Part shown: positions 1 to 6,066 of the stretch, one piece after another
Layout of the letters: each line of letters opens with the position of its first letter
Position numbering within the stretch: the first letter of the stretch is position 1
Notes under the pieces: generated by a model
Told to the model about the DNA's origin: nothing
Seen by the model: the letters and a program-made list of their open reading frames with translations, nothing else
Database searches by the model: none
Program-made: the position numbers and the translations under genes
DNA from: Rickettsiales bacterium
Lineage (GTDB): Bacteria; Pseudomonadota; Alphaproteobacteria; TMED127
Direction of reading: 5' to 3'
Length of the DNA stretch: 6,526 nt
Assembly (NCBI GenBank): GCA_002706585.1
Contig: PALU01000030.1
Span: forward strand, 11,913 to 18,438

Positions 1-426
1 TGGGCTTTTTCTGGGGTTATGGGATTGTCACTTTCCTCAATTTTTATTCAGTATACAGGTGAATCTGTTGCTAGGGTTTTTTTTATATCAGCTAGTGCCT
101 TTGGTGCTCTAAGTTTGTATGGTTATACTACTAAGAAAGATCTTTCAGGTTGGGGGTCGTTTCTTTTCATAGGTTTGATAGGAATTTTAATTGCCTCTAT
201 AGTTAACATTTTTTTGGCAAGTACAGGTCTGCAATTTGCTATTTCTGCAATTGGCGTTTTAGTTTTTGCAGGTTTAACTGCTTATGATACTCAAAGAATT
301 AAAGCTATGTATTATGATGGTTCTGGTCAAGAAGGAAAAAAAGCTATAATGGGTGCCTTAACATTATACTTGGATTTTATTAATTTATTTATAATGTTGA
401 TTCAGCTTTTCGGTCAAAGACGTTAA
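1..426 (+). CDS. Bax inhibitor-1/YccA family membrane protein, 3' part (5' end outside window)
   Basis: The frame is open from base 1 to a TAA stop at 424-426, giving 141 residues. BI-1/YccA proteins are about 230-245 residues, so roughly the first 100 are outside. An internal ATG at 19 is only Met7 of the visible part and is not the true start. About five hydrophobic segments are visible, as expected for the C-terminal half of a seven-helix BI-1 protein. Family signatures are GLSLSSIF near the left edge, the LYGYTTKKDLSGWGSFLF stretch, FAGLTAYDTQRIK and the C-terminal LYLDFINLF. The aspartates of AYDTQ and LYLDF probably correspond to the di-aspartyl pH-sensing pair of Bacillus YetJ. Members are inner-membrane proteins linked to calcium leak or quality control by FtsH; the role here is unknown. 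It has no obvious functional link to the lipid genes downstream, although it lies on the same strand only about 40 bases away. Confidence 0.93.
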   Translation, partial: WAFSGVMGLSLSSIFIQYTGESVARVFFISASAFGALSLYGYTTKKDLSGWGSFLFIGLIGILIASIVNIFLASTGLQFAISAIGVLVFAGLTAYDTQRIKAMYYDGSGQEGKKAIMGALTLYLDFINLFIMLIQLFGQRR

Positions 427-439
427 ATTCTTAATTTAT

Positions 440-462
440 TGGCTGGGGGGCTACCCCAGCCA
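440..462 (+). terminator. GC-rich hairpin after the BI-1 gene, possible terminator or attenuator
   Basis: A perfect 9-bp stem pairs TGGCTGGGG (440-448) with CCCCAGCCA (454-462) around a 5-nt loop. It is by far the most GC-rich stretch in the window. It starts 13 bases after the BI-1 stop, as a terminator would. However, the sequence after it (TTAATGTGTGTGG) is not a clean U-tract, so intrinsic termination is uncertain. The stem ends 3 bases before the preferred start codon of the next gene at 466. If that gene is co-transcribed, the hairpin would cover the region where a ribosome binds. Seen: the stem. Inferred: its function. Confidence 0.45.
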
Positions 463-465
463 TTA

Positions 466-1131
466 ATGTGTGTGGTTTTATTATTCCAAATTCTTTTTTT
501 TTCACTATTCTTTAGTACTTTCAGTTTTGCCAAAGATTATGAAGAAATCTTTTTTCATGTTTATAGAAATGACAGCAAGATTGGGTTTCATAAATTAAAA
601 ATTGAAAATAATCAGAATTCCAAAAATGTAGAGATAAGCATAAATTTTAAAGTAAAATTTTTAGGTTTTACCCTATACGACTATGACCATAAAAATTTTG
701 AAAAATGGATTGGAAACGACTTAGTTAAAGTTAACTCTAAAACAAATAAGAATGGCGATTTATTAAATTGTACTTTTGTAAAAAATGAAAACTCTTCAAA
801 GATTTTAGGTACTTTTAATCCCAAAAATTTCCCAGAAAATCTAATTTCAACTAGCTATTGGAACGTTGATTTAGTTAGGGGAGAAAAAAAAACTGTTTTA
901 AATACCCAAGATTGTAATCTTATAGATTTTAAAATAGATAATTTGGGTATAAAAAAAATTTATAATAACAAAATTTTGACAACACATTATAAACTTACAG
1001 GTAAAGAATCTAGTGGTGAAGATTTAAATATTGATATTTGGTATGATATGAAGGGGAATTGGGTGAAAATGATTTTTCTCAAAGATAATAGTTCAATAGA
1101 ATATTTTTTAGATAAATTTCATGAAGAGTGA
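466..1131 (+). CDS. Exported DUF6134-type protein
   Basis: This is a 221-residue protein when started at the ATG at 466. A TTG at 439 would add nine residues but lies inside the upstream hairpin and spoils the signal peptide. Residues 1-22 are a strongly hydrophobic export signal with a plausible cleavage after SFA (20-22), although the usual positive n-region is missing. The mature part looks beta-rich: an HVYRNDSKIGFHKL opening, a FLGFTLYDYDHKNFEKW block (65-81), an STSYWN motif (128-133) and IDIWYD (189-194) near the end. This order and length match my recollection of the DUF6134 family, periplasmic proteins with no established biochemical function. Its last 11 bases overlap the start of the SDR gene, so the two are almost surely translated from one transcript. 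That context suggests an envelope or lipid-related role, which is inference. No Shine-Dalgarno sequence is visible; GGGGGG at 445-450 is too far away and inside the hairpin. Confidence 0.8.
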   Translation: MCVVLLFQILFFSLFFSTFSFAKDYEEIFFHVYRNDSKIGFHKLKIENNQNSKNVEISINFKVKFLGFTLYDYDHKNFEKWIGNDLVKVNSKTNKNGDLLNCTFVKNENSSKILGTFNPKNFPENLISTSYWNVDLVRGEKKTVLNTQDCNLIDFKIDNLGIKKIYNNKILTTHYKLTGKESSGEDLNIDIWYDMKGNWVKMIFLKDNSSIEYFLDKFHEE

Positions 1132-1885
1132 AAATCAAAAAGTTGCATGGATAACTGGGGGAGGAACAGGTATAGGAAAAGAGTTAACAAAATTACTTGC
1201 TAATGATGGTTGGACAATTATTATTAGTGGTAGAAGACTCGATAAATTAAACGAAGTTAAAAAATTCAGAAAAGATAAAATAGTACCTATTCAGTTAGAT
1301 ATTTCATCTAAGACTCAATGTAAAAATGTAATAAAAAAAATACTGGATAAATTTAAGTCTATTGACCTAGTTTTCTTAAATGCAGCCACTTATAATCCTG
1401 GTCACTTAGATTTTAGTAATTTACCTTCATTAGAAAATGTAATTGGCATCAATCTTAGTGGACAAATTAATTGTTTGAGTTATTTGATGCCTCATCTAAA
1501 AAAAAAAAGAAATGGTAAGATAGTTTTTGTTTCATCACCAGCTGGCTTTAGAGGCCTTCCAAATGCTGGTATTTATGGTGTAACAAAATCTGCAATTACA
1601 TTTCTTGCAGAATCACTTTATATAGAGATGTTAAAATTTAATATAAAAGTACAAGTAGTACATCCAGGATTTGTAAAAACTCCTATGACAGACAAGAATG
1701 ATTTTTCAATGCCTTTTTTGATGACTTCTGCTGATGCGGCAAAAAGAATTTATAAAAAGCTATCGACTAATGAGTTTGAAATTTACTTTCCAAAAAGATT
1801 AATTTGGCCAATGAAGTTACTTCAAATTTTACCATATAAAATTTATTTTTTTGTGATGAAAAAAATTAGTAAATTTGCTTCATGA
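1121..1885 (+). CDS. Short-chain dehydrogenase/reductase (SDR)
   Basis: A complete 254-residue classical SDR of usual length. The N-terminal Rossmann fold has the nucleotide-binding motif TGGGTGIG at residues 12-19. NAA (87-89) and N111 are the structural Asn positions. The catalytic triad is S139, Y152 and K156 in the expected spacing, and HPGFVKTPM (181-189) is the usual region after strand 6. The GRR around 37-39 suggests NADP(H) preference, which is inference. The C-terminal tail after 220 (FPKRLIWPMKLLQILPYKIYFF) is aromatic and hydrophobic and may sit against the membrane. It probably oxidises or reduces an alcohol/ketone group; the substrate is not readable from sequence. SDRs of this type accompany CFA-synthase/amine-oxidase clusters, so an acyl-lipid intermediate is plausible. 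It overlaps the gene before it by 11 nt and the gene after it by 4 nt (ATGA), indicating translational coupling. An 11-A run at 1498-1508 encodes part of a KKKR patch. Confidence 0.94.
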   Translation: MKSENQKVAWITGGGTGIGKELTKLLANDGWTIIISGRRLDKLNEVKKFRKDKIVPIQLDISSKTQCKNVIKKILDKFKSIDLVFLNAATYNPGHLDFSNLPSLENVIGINLSGQINCLSYLMPHLKKKRNGKIVFVSSPAGFRGLPNAGIYGVTKSAITFLAESLYIEMLKFNIKVQVVHPGFVKTPMTDKNDFSMPFLMTSADAAKRIYKKLSTNEFEIYFPKRLIWPMKLLQILPYKIYFFVMKKISKFAS

Positions 1886-2289
1886 ACCATATTATTAAAA
1901 AATATACAGAATGTTTTAAAAAATTTGACGAAGATTCGATTAAGAAAATTTTAAAATGTGTGGATAAAAATGTAATATTTATTGACCCTTTTAATAAAAC
2001 TAAAGGAAAAAGAAATTTAGAAAAGTTGTTAAAAGATTTCCTTGCTAAATTTAATGATATAAATTTTAGTATTTTTAACATTACAAATGACGGAACTTAC
2101 TATTTTGTTAAATGGAAGTTAGATTTAAAATTTAAAAATAAAAAAATATCTTTTTTTGGGATGAGTGAATTAATTTTAAAAAATAATTTTATCTGTTCGC
2201 ATATAGACTATTGGGACTCAGGAAAAAATTTCTACACAAATATCCCTATAATTGGAAAAATTTTTAAGAGAATTCACAGAAACAGTTAG
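1882..2289 (+). CDS. NTF2/SnoaL-like small protein
   Basis: This 135-residue protein has the size and pattern of the nuclear transport factor 2-like (SnoaL) cone-shaped alpha+beta fold. An N-terminal helix pair is followed by VIFIDPFNKTKG (31-42), then the curved-sheet strands with YFVKWKLDLKF and FFGMSELIL, and a closing SHIDYWD motif (106-112) with H107, D109 and D112. The tail NIPIIGKIFKRIHR is typical of the subgroup found beside SDRs in lipid-modification clusters. NTF2-like proteins are cyclases, isomerases or non-catalytic binding modules. The polar residues D35, H107 and D109 could line the pocket, but activity is not established. Its ATG overlaps the SDR stop in an ATGA arrangement, so the two are coupled. 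Its TAG stop interlocks with the stop of the convergent DUF3833 gene. I see no terminator hairpin here. Confidence 0.82.
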   Translation: MNHIIKKYTECFKKFDEDSIKKILKCVDKNVIFIDPFNKTKGKRNLEKLLKDFLAKFNDINFSIFNITNDGTYYFVKWKLDLKFKNKKISFFGMSELILKNNFICSHIDYWDSGKNFYTNIPIIGKIFKRIHRNS

Positions 2290-2807
2290 AGTTTTAAAAA
2301 AGTAATTGTAACAACGCCTAGAGTCACACCCCATTTTTTTACTTCTGCTCTATTCATAAGAATTTGGTTGTCTTGTAAAAACATCCAATCATCAAAATCA
2401 ACCATAATAACTGAATCCTTAACCTTAAGATTTAATTTATAAGTCCAATTAAGAGCATTACCAGAGGCTTTCCCAAGAGCCTCACCTACAACGTCATCTG
2501 CTGTACCAGAATAACTTTTTTCACCAAGCAACTTGATTTTCCAAATTCTTTGATCTTTTTCACCATCATCATATAGAAATTTTTCATCTAATATTAATAA
2601 ATCACTATTAAGTGTACCATCAATATCGACTTCAAAAGTTCTTTTAAGATTTCCAAATCTATCATGAAACAATCCCCATGCTTTAACTTTACCAGAAAAA
2701 TAATCCTCTAAAAGAAATTCTGGTTTGGCATTTTTGAATTTATCAATTTGCATTGTACTTGAACAACTAGTAATAAAAATAAAGATAAGTAATTTAAAAA
2801 AATTCAC
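2286..2807 (-). CDS. DUF3833 family lipoprotein
   Basis: A 173-residue protein, start GTG at 2807-2805. The ATG one base upstream is in another frame and meets TGA at once. Residues 1-14 form a lipoprotein signal ending in the lipobox I12-T13-S14-C15. Ser at +2 after the cysteine favours the outer membrane rather than inner-membrane retention. The mature part carries DUF3833 hallmarks: YFSGKVKAWGLFHDRFGNLKRTF (36-58), a GTADDVVGEALGKASGNALNW region (101-121), DFDDWMF (137-143) and MNR (151-153). The domain is probably a small lipocalin-like beta-barrel; its biochemical role is unknown to me. It is the last gene of the - strand operon, 32 bases after the MFS stop, the widest gap in that operon. 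There is no Shine-Dalgarno sequence; the gap is filled by an all-A/T inverted repeat. DUF3833 genes recur beside CFA-synthase-like and amine-oxidase genes, suggesting a lipid-binding or envelope-trafficking role (inference). Confidence 0.88.
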   Translation of the reverse strand: MNFFKLLIFIFITSCSSTMQIDKFKNAKPEFLLEDYFSGKVKAWGLFHDRFGNLKRTFEVDIDGTLNSDLLILDEKFLYDDGEKDQRIWKIKLLGEKSYSGTADDVVGEALGKASGNALNWTYKLNLKVKDSVIMVDFDDWMFLQDNQILMNRAEVKKWGVTLGVVTITFLKL

Positions 2808-2812
2808 ATAAA

Positions 2813-2839
2813 ATATATAATATTAAAATAATTATATAT
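2813..2839. repeat. All-A/T inverted repeat filling the MFS-DUF3833 gap
   Basis: ATATATAAT at 2813-2821 is the exact reverse complement of ATTATATAT at 2831-2839, separated by a 9-nt A/T spacer. It covers nearly the whole 32-base gap and would form a weak hairpin just ahead of the DUF3833 GTG start on the - strand. Because every base is A or T, chance is a serious alternative. Confidence 0.5.
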
Positions 2840-4117
2840 CTATAATTTTTTTTGAATTTCTAATAAATCATCTCTACTTGATTTAAATTTTTTTAATAAA
2901 AAATAACAAAAAACCTTTAAAATAATTGGAAGAAATGCATAAGAAAAAAAAAGAAAGACTTTACTGGAAAAATTTATTTGCGTATTTGTTTGAAAGTTTA
3001 GCAATCCTAATATTCCAAAAACAAATATACTTCCTAAAGCAAATGAAAATTTATTCAAAAATGTAATTGAAGAAAAAGTTACACCCGAAATATCTTCCTT
3101 GAACTTTAATTTATGATAATCAGTTATGTCTGCTTGAATTGATGGAGGTATTATTAAGTCAGCGCCAAGACAAAAACCAGTTAAGCATGAAATAATTATA
3201 AAAGCAAAAATATCGCCATGATCAATAAATAAAACAAACGAAAAAAAGAAAGCTGCTGATATCAATGAAATTGACCAAGTATTCTTTTTACTTAAAAATT
3301 TGCTAAATTTAGTCCAAAAAGGTATTCCTACAAGAGCTGATAAGAAATAAACAAAAAGTATTTTTTGTCTTTCAAAGTCATTTCCTCCAATCACATCTGT
3401 TATGAAAAAAGAGAATAAAAGCATTGGTAATACATTGGCTAGGCTATTTATAAAAAAAATCGACATAAATTGTTTAAATCTTAAATTTTTTTTTAGGTTC
3501 GAAAAAATTTTAAAAGTATCTATTTTTTTTTTTTTTTTTAAATTATCAGGGACGAAAATTAAAAGAATTATGATTCCAGTAATCCCAGATATAGATGCTA
3601 CTTTAACAAGAAATTCCAAACTCTCAAATGACTTCATTTCTAAAAACAATGGTAATCCAAGTGATATAAATAAGCCTAATAAAATAAAAAACTCTCTCAT
3701 AGCACTTAATTTTGTTCTAGCAAAATAATCTAATTCTAAATCATAACCCAATGATAAGTAGGGTATTTGGAACATTGTCCAACCAATGTATAATATTGAG
3801 ATCCAAATAAGAAGGTAATTTTTATACGGTATACTATCGATTAAAAAAAGTTTATTTAAAGCAAGAATAGCTAAAATCCCTCCAAAAATAAGCCAAAACT
3901 TTCTTGTAATTATATTTTTATCACTAATCCACCCCATTATTGGATCTGTAATTATATCAATTAACCTTGCTAGAAAAAGGACTATGCCAATAAAGGAAAT
4001 TTCTAGTCCGAATTTTTCTGAGTAAAACGTTGGTAATAAAATCATCACAGGAAATGTTGGAATAGCAAATGAAAACGCAGGAAAAGCGTAAAACAAATTT
4101 ACAAAACTTTTTCTCAA
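2840..4117 (-). CDS. GPH/MelB-type MFS transporter, possibly cation-coupled
   Basis: A 425-residue inner-membrane protein with about 12 hydrophobic segments. The start is TTG at 4117-4115: it leaves one base after the CFA-synthase-like stop, and the next Met (residue 24) would cut through the first membrane helix. The helix-2 signature ARLIDIITDPIMGWISD (50-66) is that of the glycoside-pentoside-hexuronide (GPH) family. R51, D54 and D58 align with MelB R52, D55 and D59, the last two being its sodium-site aspartates, so cation coupling is likely. The substrate is unlikely to be a sugar given the lipid-enzyme neighbours. The eukaryotic relative MFSD2A moves lysophosphatidylcholine, so a lipid or lipid precursor is a reasonable inference. 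A related GPH gene sits in the Rhodobacter RpoE-regulated cluster. The cytoplasmic loop between helices 6 and 7 contains a KKKKK patch encoded by a 17-A run. The gene is intact. Confidence 0.9.
   Translation of the reverse strand: MRKSFVNLFYAFPAFSFAIPTFPVMILLPTFYSEKFGLEISFIGIVLFLARLIDIITDPIMGWISDKNIITRKFWLIFGGILAILALNKLFLIDSIPYKNYLLIWISILYIGWTMFQIPYLSLGYDLELDYFARTKLSAMREFFILLGLFISLGLPLFLEMKSFESLEFLVKVASISGITGIIILLIFVPDNLKKKKKIDTFKIFSNLKKNLRFKQFMSIFFINSLANVLPMLLFSFFITDVIGGNDFERQKILFVYFLSALVGIPFWTKFSKFLSKKNTWSISLISAAFFFSFVLFIDHGDIFAFIIISCLTGFCLGADLIIPPSIQADITDYHKLKFKEDISGVTFSSITFLNKFSFALGSIFVFGILGLLNFQTNTQINFSSKVFLFFSYAFLPIILKVFCYFLLKKFKSSRDDLLEIQKKL
3523..3539. repeat. 17-nt homopolymer (T on +, A on the coding strand) inside the MFS gene
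   Basis: Seventeen consecutive T on the + strand, read as A on the coding strand, encode the end of a Leu codon, five Lys codons and the start of an Ile codon (LKKKKKI). The frame is kept at exactly this length; a one-base change would truncate the transporter near its middle. The tract lies in the predicted central cytoplasmic loop. It is prone to replication or transcription slippage and also to sequencing or assembly error. Confidence 0.9.
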
Positions 4118-4118
4118 C

Positions 4119-5303
4119 TTAAACTTTCTTAATTAAGAATTGTCCAACATTAATATTTCCGGACTTAAAACCTCCTTCGCAATAACTCAAGTAGTATTCC
4201 CATAACCTTCTAAATGTGTTGTCAAAACCAATATTTCTAATATTACCCCATGAGCTTTCAAAAGATTCTTTCCAGTATTTAAGTGTTTTTGCATAATGCA
4301 AACCAAACATTTTTTCTTCTAAAATATTTAATCCAATAGATCTTGTAATTTTTTTCATTTCTTCGACTGAAGGAAGCATTCCACCGGGAAAGATATAGGT
4401 CTGAATAAAATCTGGAAATTTTCTATAGGTCTTGAAAAAACTGTTATCAATAGTAATAGTTTGTAATCCAATATTTCCATTACTTTTTAAATTTTTCTTT
4501 AATACGTTAAAATATAAAGGCCAATATTTCTCTCCTACAGCTTCAAACATTTCAATAGATACGATGTGATCAAATTGGCCTTTTACTTCTCTGTAATCAG
4601 ATAATTTTACATCAACTAAATCGTTTAATTTATTATCATAAATTTTATTTTGAACACTTTCAAATTGCTTTTTGGATATTGTAATAGCCGTTACACGAGC
4701 CTTAAGCTCTTTGGCTAGGTAGCTAGAAAAACCTCCCCAACCACATCCGATTTCTAAAACTTCATCACCCGGTTTAATTTTACAAAGATCTGTAAGATTT
4801 TTATATTTATTAATTTGTGCATCATAAAGATTTTGATTTTTATTTTTAAATAATGCTGAAGAGTAGGTCATAGATTTATCCAACCATTGTTTATAAAACA
4901 AATTTCCGAGATCATAGTGAAAACTAATGTTTTTTTTAGATCCTTTTTTTGAATTATTATTTAAAAGATGTTTAATTCTAAGAAATAATATTATGTACCA
5001 CTTACCTCTTATAAATCTATTGAATTCATGAAAATTTTTTGCTCCCCATTCTAAAAAATCTGTGAGATTTGAGGTTTCCCAATTTCCTTCAATATAACTT
5101 TCTGCCCAACCCAAATCACCTTTCAAAAAAAAATCTTCAATACATTTTTCATTTATTATTATTATTTCAGCCTTTGGACCTTTTAATGTGCCTGTATAAG
5201 AAAAAATTCTTTTTTTCTTATATAAAACATTGATAGATCCAAATTTACTTTCAGATAATACGCTAAAAAATAACCTTATTTTTCTTTTTAAATTTCTATT
5301 CAT
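4119..5303 (-). CDS. Cyclopropane-fatty-acid-synthase-like SAM-dependent lipid methyltransferase
   Basis: A complete 394-residue protein, close to the usual CFA synthase length, starting at the ATG at 5303. The N-terminal helical domain (about 1-110) contains the GDLGWAESYIEGNWE stretch. HYDLGNLFY (129-137) and the SAM-binding motif VLEIGCGWGGFS (182-193) follow. Further family landmarks are IVSIEMFEAVG (247-257), FIQTYIFPGGMLPS (299-312) and HYAKTL (336-341). Such enzymes transfer a methyl group from SAM to the double bond of unsaturated phospholipid acyl chains at the inner membrane. Of the E. coli bicarbonate-site residues C139, E239, H266, I268 and Y317, this protein keeps E254, I283 and Y337 but has S149 and Q281 in place of Cys and His. 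The product may therefore be a methylated alkene rather than a cyclopropane ring, as in furan-fatty-acid pathways; this is inference. Its start overlaps the DUF1365 gene by 8 nt. Confidence 0.94.
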   Translation of the reverse strand: MNRNLKRKIRLFFSVLSESKFGSINVLYKKKRIFSYTGTLKGPKAEIIIINEKCIEDFFLKGDLGWAESYIEGNWETSNLTDFLEWGAKNFHEFNRFIRGKWYIILFLRIKHLLNNNSKKGSKKNISFHYDLGNLFYKQWLDKSMTYSSALFKNKNQNLYDAQINKYKNLTDLCKIKPGDEVLEIGCGWGGFSSYLAKELKARVTAITISKKQFESVQNKIYDNKLNDLVDVKLSDYREVKGQFDHIVSIEMFEAVGEKYWPLYFNVLKKNLKSNGNIGLQTITIDNSFFKTYRKFPDFIQTYIFPGGMLPSVEEMKKITRSIGLNILEEKMFGLHYAKTLKYWKESFESSWGNIRNIGFDNTFRRLWEYYLSYCEGGFKSGNINVGQFLIKKV

Positions 5304-6066
5304 CTTTATTTATAATGGTAAAAAATTTTTTATTTTTTAAAGGTTTAGATTTATAAGATGCTCCTTTTAAAAATAATTTCAATGCTTGAAAATAGATTCC
5401 AAAAGTAACTTTTAAATTTTGGAATAATCTTAACAAAAAAATTTTAAATAAATTAATCTCAGAAATATTCATTGCCCTGCCCTTAAATGATGCCTCAAAA
5501 ACTTTTTTTTTTTTTAATTCGTAAATTATAAATAAATTTACAAGATGTCTATCAATGCTAAAATTTATTTTATACTTACCCTCGACTTTAAAAAAAGGTG
5601 AAACATAAAAAGCCTTTTTCATTGAAAACTCTTTACTATTTTTATTTATGTAACAGAAATATGCATGTCTTTCATTAAATGTATTGCTTACCTCAAAAAT
5701 TATTACTTTAGCCTGTTTTTTTTTATTATAACATACAAAAATGGATATCGGATTAAATACATAACCTAATACTCTTGGAAGACATAGCCCTTTTATATAA
5801 TCAATGCTTTCAGTAATTTCTTCTTTCAATTTATTCTTTAAGATTTTATCAAAGTACTCTTTACTTTTTTTTGGACCATGATCATTTTCAAAAAAAGAAA
5901 AAAGTGAAAATTTATTTTTTCTAAATAAGAAAAATTTTTTAAAATTTTTGATATCAAACCAAAAATACGTAAGTTTGTATTTAAAACTGTGTCTAAATGG
6001 TTCTAACCTTGAGTGACTTACAATACCTTGATATAAACAGTCTTTTTGAAATTCTATTCTTCCCAC
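5296..6066 (-). CDS. DUF1365 family protein
   Basis: A 256-residue protein starting at a GTG (6066-6064) that overlaps the amine-oxidase gene by 13 nt. AAAAAGG just upstream is a weak, close ribosome-binding candidate. DUF1365 motifs appear in order: LYQGIVSHSRLEPFRHSF (11-28), DHGP (62-65), LPRVLGYVFNPISIF (96-110), VSNTFNERHAY (126-136) and KAFYVSPFF (151-159). The many conserved His, Arg, Asn and Pro residues suggest an enzyme or cofactor/lipid-binding protein, but no reaction has been established that I know of. It nearly always lies between the COG2907 amine oxidase and a CFA-synthase-like gene, as here, so the three proteins probably act on the same modified acyl chain. The sequence is unusually Lys- and Phe-rich, and a 13-nt homopolymer at 5503-5515 encodes a KKKK patch. 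Length is near the family norm, with an extra basic C-terminal tail. Confidence 0.92.
   Translation of the reverse strand: MGRIEFQKDCLYQGIVSHSRLEPFRHSFKYKLTYFWFDIKNFKKFFLFRKNKFSLFSFFENDHGPKKSKEYFDKILKNKLKEEITESIDYIKGLCLPRVLGYVFNPISIFVCYNKKKQAKVIIFEVSNTFNERHAYFCYINKNSKEFSMKKAFYVSPFFKVEGKYKINFSIDRHLVNLFIIYELKKKKVFEASFKGRAMNISEINLFKIFLLRLFQNLKVTFGIYFQALKLFLKGASYKSKPLKNKKFFTIINKDE
5503..5515. repeat. 13-nt homopolymer inside the DUF1365 gene
   Basis: Thirteen consecutive T on the + strand encode the Lys run in YELKKKKVFE on the - strand. The frame is intact at this length. This is a second slippage-prone tract in the same operon, shorter than the one in the MFS gene. Confidence 0.85.

Noticed and set aside
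440..462. Riboswitch or small RNA at the GC-rich hairpin
   Set aside because: It is a single simple stem-loop with no further conserved structure or room for an aptamer.
439..465. TTG start adding nine residues to the DUF6134-type protein
   Set aside because: The added codons are the GC-rich hairpin itself, and the resulting MAGGLPQPL leader does not resemble a signal peptide n-region. ATG at 466 is better.
330..465. A sigma-70 or ECF11 (TGATCC-type) promoter ahead of the + strand operon
   Set aside because: No TGATCC-like -35 was found, and the best TTGATT/TAAATT pair has a spacing of about 21 bases, too long to support.
1866..2081. 71-residue reading frame on the - strand
   Set aside because: It lies antisense to the NTF2-like gene, shows no recognisable motif, and is explained by AT-rich composition. 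The + strand gene has clear family motifs.
3523..3539. Homopolymer as evidence of a broken MFS gene
   Set aside because: The frame and family-like sequence continue correctly on both sides, so the gene is intact as given.
3402..3728. 108-residue reading frame on the + strand
   Set aside because: It is entirely antisense to the MFS transporter, includes a poly-Phe run from the homopolymer, and has no family signature.
2840..4117. Calling the transporter a melibiose/sugar symporter
   Set aside because: Only the family and cation-site residues support MelB. Nothing in the neighbourhood uses sugars, so a sugar substrate is not claimed.
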